Origin: JALEVB01 sp022768265
Lineage (GTDB): Bacteria; Bacillota_I; Bacilli_A; Erysipelotrichales; Erysipelotrichaceae
Assembly: GCA_034168985.1 (NCBI GenBank)
Contig: JAXFJE010000023.1
Location: 1-64,000, forward strand
DNA length: 64,000 nucleotides
Reading direction: 5' to 3'
Of this stretch, positions 42,048 to 49,280 are shown one piece after another (the first letter of the stretch is position 1; each line of letters opens with the position of its first letter). The position numbers and the translations under genes are program-made. The notes beneath the pieces were generated by a model. It saw only the letters and a list, made by a program, of their open reading frames with translations. It searched no databases and was not told where the DNA came from.

Positions 42048-44120
42048 TTATCCTCCAATTTTTGTCATTTGCGCCGTCGTGTGGCATATCATCCGATCAA
42101 AGACCATCAACATTGCTGGTAAAATCAAGATAACTACAAACATGCTGATGATAGCTCCTCTAGCCATCAACAAACAAAGGGCCGAGATCATATCGATATC
42201 CGAATACAAGCCAACGCCAAAGGTTGCCGCAAAGAAACCCAAAGCCGAAACGATGATCGAATTGATGGAAGTTGCTAAAGCAATCTCAACCGCTTCTTGA
42301 CGCTTTTTACCATCACAGCGTTCTTTTTTATATCGGGTGGTCATCAGAATTGCATAATCGACGGTAGCCCCAAGCTGTATGGTCCCAATAACGATCGACG
42401 CGATAAACGGTAATTCGGTATGGGTGTAATAAGGAATACCCATATTGATGAAGATCGCCAGTTCGATAACAGCTACCAAAATGACTGGTAACAACAGCGA
42501 TTTAAAAGAGATGGCAATGATCAAAAAGATCAAAACGATCGAAATTGCACTAACCACCTTAAAGTCATTATTGGTGATATTGATCAGATCCTTGGTACAT
42601 GGTGCCTCGCCAATCAACATGGCATTATCATCATATTTTTTGATGATGGTGTTGATTTGCTCACATTGCGTATTAACTTCATCACTGGCAACCTTATACG
42701 CTGATTGCACGATCATCAATTGCCAATTATCGCTAACAAGATCATCTAACAATTGATCAGGAAGCATTTCTTTTGCGATTCCACTGCCGATGATGCTATC
42801 AGCACCAATAGCAAACTTCACACCTTCTACCTCTTGAATTTCCTTGATCATGGCCTTAGCATCTTTGCTGGCAAGATCGCTATCCGCCAAGATCATATGC
42901 GTAGCATTCATCGCAAACTCATTTGCTAATTTATCATTAGCCTGAATACTGGCTAAATATTTAGGTAAGGTCTTATCTAGGTTGTAATACACTTGCGTAT
43001 TTTTATAACCATATAAAGCGGGAAACAATAAGATCACAAACACCAGTGCTAAGATCCGATATTGTTTTACCAGCTTTTTGGCAATCGTATTCATGTTGGG
43101 CAACAATAAACGATGCCGTGTTTTATTAATCAACTTATCAAAAGTCAGGATCAAAGATGGCAAAACAGTAACACAACCTATTACCCCCAAGATCACACCT
43201 TTAGCCATCACGATACCCATATCTTTTCCCAAGGTAAAGCTCATGAAACACAATGCAATAAATCCAGCGACCGTAGTTATCGAACTACCTAGAACCGATG
43301 AAAATGTTGCGCTGATAGCCTTAGCCATTGCGGTTTCTTGCGCTATATCTTCACTTTGTAAGTGTTCTTGATAGCTATGCCATAAAAAGATGGAATAATC
43401 TAAGGTAACCCCTAATTGTAAAACCGCACTTAAAGCTTTAGTTATGTAGGATATTTCGTGCAAGAAGATATTGCTGCCTAGATTGTAGATGACAGCCATC
43501 CCGATGCTTAACATAAAAAACAACGGTAAGATCCAACAATCCATAAAAATTGCCAACACGATACACGTAAGTACTACGGCAATTAATACATATATCGGCA
43601 TTTCCCGATCAGCCATCGCTTTGATATCAGTTACAACAGCTGACATGCCGCTTAGATAACATTGCTCATCACTTACCTGCCTGATCTTAGCAATAGCCTC
43701 CATCGTAGCATCCGCTGAGGTCGTATCCTCAAAGAAGATTGCCATGATGGTCGCATCATCTTGTACCATCACTTCTTTGATCTTTTCTGGAAGCATGGCT
43801 ACAGGAAATGAAGCGCCAAAAAGGTCATCATACCAAATGACATCTGCTACACCAGGGATGTTTGCTAGCTTCGCCTTGGTAGCCAACACATGATCATCGC
43901 TCATGCCTTCGACGATCTCAATTGCAAACGCCCCCTTTTGAAATTCCGCCATCAGGATATCTTGGCCTTGCATCGTATCGATATCTTCAGGCAAATAATA
44001 CAAGATATCATAATTAACCCTCGTATGAAGATATCCAAAGATCGATGGTATCAACAATAAGACACAGATCATCAAGATCAAGATCTTATGTTTAACGATC
44101 TGTTGTGAAATTTTACTCAT
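42048..44120 (-). CDS. MMPL/RND-family exporter
   Basis: This 690-residue transporter has 12 predicted helices in two repeats: one helix near the N-terminus, a large extracytoplasmic domain, then five helices, and the same again. The conserved LGVTLDYSIFLWHSYQE and LGATVDYAILMTTRYKKE segments carry the Asp-Tyr pair used for proton relay in MMPL proteins. Likely exports a lipid, peptide or toxic compound with the heptad-repeat partner. Transcribed divergently from a TetR gene and flanked by TetR-type palindromes. Confidence 0.92.
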   Translation of the reverse strand: MSKISQQIVKHKILILMICVLLLIPSIFGYLHTRVNYDILYYLPEDIDTMQGQDILMAEFQKGAFAIEIVEGMSDDHVLATKAKLANIPGVADVIWYDDLFGASFPVAMLPEKIKEVMVQDDATIMAIFFEDTTSADATMEAIAKIRQVSDEQCYLSGMSAVVTDIKAMADREMPIYVLIAVVLTCIVLAIFMDCWILPLFFMLSIGMAVIYNLGSNIFLHEISYITKALSAVLQLGVTLDYSIFLWHSYQEHLQSEDIAQETAMAKAISATFSSVLGSSITTVAGFIALCFMSFTLGKDMGIVMAKGVILGVIGCVTVLPSLILTFDKLINKTRHRLLLPNMNTIAKKLVKQYRILALVFVILLFPALYGYKNTQVYYNLDKTLPKYLASIQANDKLANEFAMNATHMILADSDLASKDAKAMIKEIQEVEGVKFAIGADSIIGSGIAKEMLPDQLLDDLVSDNWQLMIVQSAYKVASDEVNTQCEQINTIIKKYDDNAMLIGEAPCTKDLINITNNDFKVVSAISIVLIFLIIAISFKSLLLPVILVAVIELAIFINMGIPYYTHTELPFIASIVIGTIQLGATVDYAILMTTRYKKERCDGKKRQEAVEIALATSINSIIVSALGFFAATFGVGLYSDIDMISALCLLMARGAIISMFVVILILPAMLMVFDRMICHTTAQMTKIGG

Positions 44121-44133
44121 GAAACCTCCTTAT

Positions 44134-44189
44134 TGACCGTTAGTCATTTTTTACAACGAATAATATAACGCTAAACTGACTATTAGTCA
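44134..44189. promoter_or_regulatory. Two TetR-type operators between exporter and regulator
   Basis: TGACTA-T-TAGTCA (44177-44189) is a perfect palindrome. TGACCGTTAGTCA (44134-44146) is an imperfect copy. Both lie in the 146-bp divergent gap, so the TetR protein at 44267 probably represses both sides. Confidence 0.72.
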
Positions 44190-44266
44190 ATATTTTGTTG
44201 AAATGTTTTTTTCATTGTTTTTATACATCATTCACTTTATAATTATCTGCGTATAAGGAGATCATC

Positions 44267-44869
44267 ATGAGCAAAGTAGCAGATAACAAGCAACAAAAAT
44301 TAGAAGCTCTCTATACCAGCGCTTTTAAATTATTTTTAACCAAAGGCTTTACCAAGACCTCGATCAGCGATATCGTAGACAATGCCAATGTTGCCAAAGG
44401 CACCTTTTATTTATACTTCAAAGACAAAGAAGACATTCGCGACCGCTTGATTGCCAAAACTTCTGCTAGTTTGTTTTTAGAAGCCATCGATCAGCTAAGC
44501 CATAAAAATATCAGCAATATCGAAGATCGCATCATCTTCATCGTCGATTATGCCTTAAATTATATGCAAACGCATAAAGATATCTTGCGCTTCATTTCAA
44601 AAAACCTAAGCTGGGGCATCTTTAAGCATGCTTTGACTACTAACATCGATGAGCCAAATAGCAGCTTGCAAATCTATCATCGCTTATTGAATGAAAATAA
44701 AGATGTACATCTCAACGCTCCTGATATCATGTTATTTATGATCATCGAACTGACTAGTTCCGCTTGTTACAGCACGATATTAGATAATGATCCTATTCCT
44801 TTTGAACAATTAAAACCATATCTATATCAAACCATCAAAGCAATCATTCAAAATCATCTTCAAGCATAA
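44267..44869 (+). CDS. TetR-family repressor of the MMPL operon
   Basis: This 200-residue regulator has a TetR HTH (about 9-55, KLEALYTSAFKLFLTKGF ... VAKGTFYLYFKDKEDI) and a helical ligand domain. AAGGAG lies before ATG 44267. Divergent from the MMPL exporter, with palindromes in the gap. No plus-strand terminator with a T-run follows the gene. Confidence 0.92.
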   Translation: MSKVADNKQQKLEALYTSAFKLFLTKGFTKTSISDIVDNANVAKGTFYLYFKDKEDIRDRLIAKTSASLFLEAIDQLSHKNISNIEDRIIFIVDYALNYMQTHKDILRFISKNLSWGIFKHALTTNIDEPNSSLQIYHRLLNENKDVHLNAPDIMLFMIIELTSSACYSTILDNDPIPFEQLKPYLYQTIKAIIQNHLQA

Positions 44870-44897
44870 AAAAAAAGCCCTTTGTAAAACAAAGAGC
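44868..44897 (-). terminator. Minus-strand terminator of the predicted small RNA
   Basis: On the minus strand GCTCTTTGT pairs with ACAAAGGGC (44897-44889 with 44885-44877, one G-U pair) around TTT, then nine T's. On the plus strand no T-run follows, so it works only for leftward transcription, where no protein gene exists. Confidence 0.85.
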
Positions 44898-45105
44898 GAA
44901 ACTTAAAGCAAGATATCTAAAAGGAAAGACTAAGTTGATCAAGGTAAAATAATAAGTTGCTTTAAGCTATGGATGATAAGTGCGCTTTTATCGTTTGATA
45001 AACATATCATCACTAATTATCAAGGAAGCATTGGTCTAATTGTCCTAGCAATATTATGAGTAATTGATCAAAGATGAGGAGATTATTACTAGGTTAGCTA
45101 ATGCT
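44868..45105 (-). ncRNA. Predicted metal-regulated small RNA (about 235 nt)
   Basis: This gene-free 340-bp gap between the ends of the TetR and glf genes holds a complete minus-strand transcription unit: promoter (45112-45140), operators (45092-45130) and terminator (44868-44897). Within it the RNA can form perfect stems. Ten base pairs join 44957-44966 to 44902-44911. Seven base pairs join 45005-45011 to 44972-44978, with an inner six-base-pair hairpin (44997-45002 with 44987-44992). Unpaired pyrimidine stretches such as TCTCCTC near 45080 and TTTCCTTTT near 44928 could pair with Shine-Dalgarno sites. No open frame longer than about 23 codons with an RBS was found. The operators match those at feoA, so an iron-linked role is inferred. 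Confidence 0.6.
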
Positions 45106-45130
45106 AACTATATGTTAGCATTAGCTAACC
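45092..45130. promoter_or_regulatory. Perfect 39-bp palindrome made of two operator copies
   Basis: Arms 45092-45108 and 45114-45130 are perfect 17-bp inverted repeats with a 5-base centre. Each arm is itself GTTAGC-N4-GCTAAC (45093-45108 and 45114-45129), identical in design to the feo site at 18574-18589. It covers the -10 and start of the predicted minus-strand promoter. Confidence 0.75.
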
Positions 45131-45140
45131 GTTATGTCAA
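45112..45140 (-). promoter_or_regulatory. Promoter of the predicted small RNA
   Basis: On the minus strand TTGACA (45140-45135), 17 bases, TAACAT (45117-45112) with an upstream TGC, an extended -10. The consensus -35 and correct spacing make it plausible. It is overlapped by the operator palindrome. Confidence 0.62.
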
Positions 45141-45160
45141 CCCTTTTTATCGTAAAAACT

Positions 45161-45202
45161 AAAAAAAGTATAGTTTAATTAGCAATTTGAACTATACTTT
45201 TT
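45161..45202. terminator. Terminator of the rfbA-glf operon
   Basis: A 13-bp stem (45163-45175 with 45190-45202) sits 9 bases after the glf stop. T's on both strands mean it may work both ways. It should stop the operon before the small RNA region. Confidence 0.85.
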
Positions 45203-45210
45203 AATTATGT

Positions 45211-46374
45211 CTATTTAGTTTTTATCATTTCAAACAAGTCTAACGCCTTTTCTACAATAGCATCCATATTATAGTACTTATACTCAGCCAAACGACCTAA
45301 TAGGTATAAGTTATCAATGCCTGCTAATAAATCGCAGTATTTTTCATACTTGCTTTGATTATCTTCTGTAAAGATTGGATAATAAGGAATATTTCCTTCT
45401 TTAGCATGACGATCATAAGCTAATGGATATTCAACCGCGATCGTCGTTTTATCTTCAGGATAACTTTCCATCATTAGCTTATATTCAGTAATACGCGTAA
45501 ATCCATTAACTTCTTGAGGAGTAGGGTAATTGATGGTCGTAGCTTGTTGATATTGGCCTTTATGGCTTTGAACATCAAAACGTAAAGAACGATATGGTAG
45601 ATCACCCAAGCGATAATCTAATAATTCATCCACAGCGCCGGTATATACGACGATACCTTTAAATTCGCTGCCTTCAAAATATATCTTTTTATTTTCCACA
45701 TCCACTTGTAAGACATCACAAGCTTTGGTTGCTAATCTAACTTCCACTCCTGCCAACATCTTTTCAAAGATCTTGGTATAACCTTCCTTGGGCATGATTT
45801 GATATTTATCTGCAAAGTAGCGATCATCATAGCTGACATTAACTGGTACGCGATTAGTTACTTCTGGATCGATTTGTTCTACTGTCAAGCCCCATTGTTT
45901 CATCGTATAGTATTTAAATACATGTTCATAGATATAATCCGCTAATTCACCAACATTAGGATCACTATTTTTTCTAAGTTCTAGGATTGGCACCTTTTTA
46001 TCCATTCCATAACTATCGACCAAGACCTTTTTCAAGCTTTCCGCTTTTTTAGCATCAAAAGAATCTTCAATCGAACGTAAGTTAAACGGAATTGGTACGA
46101 TATGACCATTTACGTTACCTAATACACGGTGTACATAGGGATACCATTGAGTAAAAGCACTTAGATAGTCAACTACTTTTTGACTATTGGTATGAAAGAT
46201 ATGTGGACCATATTCATGACGATTAACGCCATTTTCATCGATATAGTCATACATATTACCACCTATATGTTTACGTGATTCAATCACCAATACTTTTTTA
46301 CCATCTGCATGAAATTTTTGGGCAATTACGCTGCCCGCAAACCCAGCGCCAACAACGATTACATCATAATTCAT
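45211..46374 (-). CDS. glf: UDP-galactopyranose mutase family flavoprotein (Glf or Fcf2-like)
   Basis: This 387-residue FAD enzyme interconverts pyranose and furanose forms of a nucleotide sugar. The FAD motif VVGAGFAGSVIA (6-17), the IGGNMYDY and GPHIFHTN segments, TMKQWG and the C-terminal GRLAEYKYYNMDAIVEKAL are all in place. The usual product is UDP-Galf. The gene ends an operon with rfbA, rfbB and a reductase-like SDR but no rfbC/rfbD, so the homologous activity on dTDP-fucose (Fcf2) is a real alternative. Confidence 0.9.
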   Translation of the reverse strand: MNYDVIVVGAGFAGSVIAQKFHADGKKVLVIESRKHIGGNMYDYIDENGVNRHEYGPHIFHTNSQKVVDYLSAFTQWYPYVHRVLGNVNGHIVPIPFNLRSIEDSFDAKKAESLKKVLVDSYGMDKKVPILELRKNSDPNVGELADYIYEHVFKYYTMKQWGLTVEQIDPEVTNRVPVNVSYDDRYFADKYQIMPKEGYTKIFEKMLAGVEVRLATKACDVLQVDVENKKIYFEGSEFKGIVVYTGAVDELLDYRLGDLPYRSLRFDVQSHKGQYQQATTINYPTPQEVNGFTRITEYKLMMESYPEDKTTIAVEYPLAYDRHAKEGNIPYYPIFTEDNQSKYEKYCDLLAGIDNLYLLGRLAEYKYYNMDAIVEKALDLFEMIKTK

Positions 46375-46390
46375 CTTTTACTTCCTTCCA

Positions 46391-47413
46391 CTACTGACGA
46401 TCTTTATACATCTTGGCATAATATGCTTGATATTCACCACTGATGATATTTTCCCACCAAGTTTTATTGTTTAAATACCATTCGATCGTTTGCTTGATTC
46501 CTGTATCAAAATTATATACTGGCTTCCAGCCTAATTCTGTTTCGATCTTAGTTGGATCGATAGCGTAACGTAGATCATGACCTGGACGATCTGTTACAAA
46601 ATGAATCAAACTTTCAGGTTTATTCAATTGTTTTAAGATAGTTTTAACTACTTCTAAGTTTGTACGTTCGTTATGACCACCGATGTTATATACTTCACCT
46701 TCCCTACCTTGGCGAATCACTAGGTCGATTGCCGTACAATGATCATATACATGTAACCAGTCACGAACATTTTCCCCTTTGCCATATACTGGCAAACTTT
46801 CTTCAGCTAAAGCTCTACTGATCATCAAAGGAATTAACTTTTCTGGAAAATGGTATGGTCCATAGTTATTTGAACAACGGCTAATGGTTACTGGCAATTT
46901 AAAGGTACGATGATATGCCAAAACCAATAAATCAGCACTAGCCTTCGATGCACTATATGGGCTTGAGGTATGCAATGGTGTATTTTCGGTAAACATCAAA
47001 TCTTTACGATCTAATGGTAGATCGCCATATACTTCATCGGTAGAAACTTGATGATATCTTTTTACCCCATACTTCAAAGAAGCATCCAATAACACTTGTA
47101 CGCCCATGACATTGGTTTCCACAAAAACCCCAGGATCTTCAATGCTGCGATCAACATGGCTTTCTGCCGCAAAGTTAACTACGACATCAAATTGTTCTTT
47201 TGCAAATAAATTATAAATAAAACTACGATCGCGGATATCACCTTTGACAAATGTAAAATTAGGCTTGTCCATGATTGGCGCTAGTGTTTCTAAGTTTCCT
47301 GCATAAGTTAATGCATCCAAAACCACGATCTCATCTTGAGGGTAAGTTGTGGTCATATAATGAGCAAAGTTACCACCGATAAACCCTGCTCCTCCAGTTA
47401 CTAATATCTTCAT
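46391..47413 (-). CDS. rfbB: dTDP-glucose 4,6-dehydratase
   Basis: This 340-residue extended SDR has the NAD motif GGAGFIGGNFAHY (7-19), FAAESHVDRSI, the catalytic TDEVYGDLP and YSASKASAD (YxxxK), and RCSNNYGPYHFPEKLIPLMI. It makes dTDP-4-keto-6-deoxyglucose from dTDP-glucose supplied by RfbA. Its start overlaps the end of the SDR gene by 4 bases. Confidence 0.96.
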   Translation of the reverse strand: MKILVTGGAGFIGGNFAHYMTTTYPQDEIVVLDALTYAGNLETLAPIMDKPNFTFVKGDIRDRSFIYNLFAKEQFDVVVNFAAESHVDRSIEDPGVFVETNVMGVQVLLDASLKYGVKRYHQVSTDEVYGDLPLDRKDLMFTENTPLHTSSPYSASKASADLLVLAYHRTFKLPVTISRCSNNYGPYHFPEKLIPLMISRALAEESLPVYGKGENVRDWLHVYDHCTAIDLVIRQGREGEVYNIGGHNERTNLEVVKTILKQLNKPESLIHFVTDRPGHDLRYAIDPTKIETELGWKPVYNFDTGIKQTIEWYLNNKTWWENIISGEYQAYYAKMYKDRQ

Positions 47414-48297
47414 TCTCTGCCTCTTTCTATTCTCTTGGTTTCAAGTTTGATGCCTTCTTCTAAACTTATCTTATTTTCATGATCGATCAAACTTTGTAAT
47501 TTACTAATATCTAAAACAATACTTTTTACTGCTGTTTCATCTTTTTCTACTTCATTGATGATAACCGTTTTATCGCAGGCCTTTTCCACCGCGGCAATTA
47601 CTTCTTGCAAAGAAGTAGCTACCCCCGAACCAACATTTAAGATCTCATTATTGATATCCTGTGCAATTAATTTATCTAAGATATCAACAAAATCATCAAT
47701 GTAAAAATAATCGCGTACGCTATCTTTTTCCACATACATATCAAAAGCTTCTTCATCAAGTGCTTTATTGATCAAAATAGGAATAACTCCTTGCCCATTG
47801 GTAACTTGGAAGCCCCCAAATGGATTAGAAGGTCTTAAGATCAAATAATCAATTCCGCTATCTGCGATCAATTCTTCTAACATTTTCTTACTTTTGCCAT
47901 AAAGACTTTTAGGATTTAACACATGATCTTCTTTGATAGGTTCATCGCTATCGCCATAGATCGTTCCTCCACTGCTTAAGAAAATATATCGTTTGACTCC
48001 CTTAGCTTTTAAGACATCTAATAATCCTTGATATTTATTCTTTAAATTTTTCAATAATCTATCCGGATCATCGCTAGTTGTACGATTACCTACTAAACTT
48101 ACCGTATCGATTACGATCGCATCTTTTAAGTCCTGATTTATCATCGTTCCCATATCAAAGACATCTGCATAGCGAAACCATGGCGTATGGCTGACATACG
48201 GACTATCAATTCCTAAAACTGCTACATCATATTTATCAATCAAGCCTTTGCTTAGATTGTAACCTAAATATCCGCAACCTATAAATATAACCTTCAC
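47410..48297 (-). CDS. NAD-dependent epimerase/dehydratase, possible dTDP-4-keto-6-deoxyglucose reductase (Fcf1-like)
   Basis: This 295-residue extended SDR has the motif FIGCGYLGYNL (5-15), the catalytic YGKSKKM (YxxxK, about 133-139) and the sugar-binding RPSNPFGG motif. It is flanked directly by rfbA (1-base overlap) and rfbB (4-base overlap). RmlC and RmlD are missing from the operon. By position it should act on the RfbB product, reducing the 4-keto group to give dTDP-fucose or a related 6-deoxy sugar. A plain GalE-like 4-epimerase is the other possibility. Confidence 0.75.
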   Translation of the reverse strand: MKVIFIGCGYLGYNLSKGLIDKYDVAVLGIDSPYVSHTPWFRYADVFDMGTMINQDLKDAIVIDTVSLVGNRTTSDDPDRLLKNLKNKYQGLLDVLKAKGVKRYIFLSSGGTIYGDSDEPIKEDHVLNPKSLYGKSKKMLEELIADSGIDYLILRPSNPFGGFQVTNGQGVIPILINKALDEEAFDMYVEKDSVRDYFYIDDFVDILDKLIAQDINNEILNVGSGVATSLQEVIAAVEKACDKTVIINEVEKDETAVKSIVLDISKLQSLIDHENKISLEEGIKLETKRIERGRE

Positions 48298-49196
48298 TAT
48301 TTACCACCTTTATTATATGTTGTTTGTACCGCGCCGCTGGCAACTCTTCTTAAGTGTTCACCATATGGGCTTTTGCCATAAGTTTCAGCAGCTTTTAACA
48401 TTGCTTGTTCATCGATCCACCCGTTATAATATGCTATTTCTTCAGGCACACTTATCTTGATTCCTTGCACATCTTCGATGATCTTGACATAATTGCTAGC
48501 TTGCGCCAATGATTCTACTGTTCCTGTATCTAACCAAGTAAAACCACGACCCAACAACTCACAATCTAATTCACCTTTTTCTAGATAAATCTTATTTAGA
48601 TCAGTAATTTCATATTCTCCACGAGCACTTGGTTGCAATTGTTTAGCATACTCTACGACCCGATTATCATAGAAATATAAACCTACCACAGCATAATTAC
48701 TTTTTGGTTGAGCCGGTTTTTCTTCTAAAGACAAAACCTTTCCTGTATCATCAAACTCAACAACCCCAAAGCGTTCTGGATCGTTTACATGTATGCCAAA
48801 CACCGTAGCTCTGCCTTTATTATTGGCAGCTTTACGCAAGGTCGTACCAAACTTATGACCATAGAAAATATTATCACCTAAGACCAAACAAACATCATCG
48901 TTACCGATAAATTCTTCTCCAATTACAAATGCTTGAGCTAATCCATTAGGCGTTTCTTGAACTTTGTAAGAAAAACTCACACCGAATTGACTGCCATCAC
49001 CTAATAATCTTTCAAAGTTAGGAAGATCTTGTGGTGTACTAATGATCAATATTTCTTTGATTCCCGCCAACATCAAAGTAGACAAAGGATAATAGATCAT
49101 CGGTTTGTCATATATTGGCAATAATTGTTTACTAGTTACTTTTGTTATAGGGTACAATCTTGTACCGCTTCCTCCTGCAAGAATAATACCTTTCAT
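48297..49196 (-). CDS. rfbA: Glucose-1-phosphate thymidylyltransferase
   Basis: This 299-residue nucleotidyltransferase makes dTDP-glucose from glucose-1-phosphate and dTTP. It has the signature GGSGTRLYPITKVTSKQLLP (8-27), VLGDNIFYGH with the metal Asp, EEKPAQPKSNYAVVGLYFYD and WLDTGTVESLAQAS. First gene of the operon, preceded by AAGGAG. A likely -10 (TACAAT) lies about 35 bases upstream but the -35 is unclear. Confidence 0.97.
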   Translation of the reverse strand: MKGIILAGGSGTRLYPITKVTSKQLLPIYDKPMIYYPLSTLMLAGIKEILIISTPQDLPNFERLLGDGSQFGVSFSYKVQETPNGLAQAFVIGEEFIGNDDVCLVLGDNIFYGHKFGTTLRKAANNKGRATVFGIHVNDPERFGVVEFDDTGKVLSLEEKPAQPKSNYAVVGLYFYDNRVVEYAKQLQPSARGEYEITDLNKIYLEKGELDCELLGRGFTWLDTGTVESLAQASNYVKIIEDVQGIKISVPEEIAYYNGWIDEQAMLKAAETYGKSPYGEHLRRVASGAVQTTYNKGGK

Positions 49197-49231
49197 ATTA
49201 TATTATGCTCCTTTTTAACCTTATTTATTGT

Positions 49232-49278
49232 AACACAAAAAAGCTGTTTACACACCGTTTGATGTGAAAACAGCTTTT
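49232..49278 (-). terminator. Terminator after the LCP gene
   Basis: An 11-bp stem (49239-49249 with 49268-49278), extended by further pairs (CACA with TGTG), is followed by TTTT on the minus strand. It ends the polysaccharide operon read from about 58.5 kb. Confidence 0.78.
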
Positions 49279-49280
49279 AC

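Noticed and set aside
44870..45091. Small protein gene in the gap beside the TetR gene
   Set aside because: The longest frame I could find on the minus strand is about 23 codons with no Shine-Dalgarno sequence. The stems and terminator fit an RNA better.
45163..45202. That this hairpin could be the only terminator needed in the gap
   Set aside because: It serves glf and perhaps plus-strand read-through. The separate T9 terminator at 44868-44897 faces the minus strand and lies beyond it, so it needs another promoter.
48297..49196. A dTDP-rhamnose operon
   Set aside because: rfbA and rfbB are present, but no RmlC epimerase and no classical RmlD reductase are encoded in the operon.
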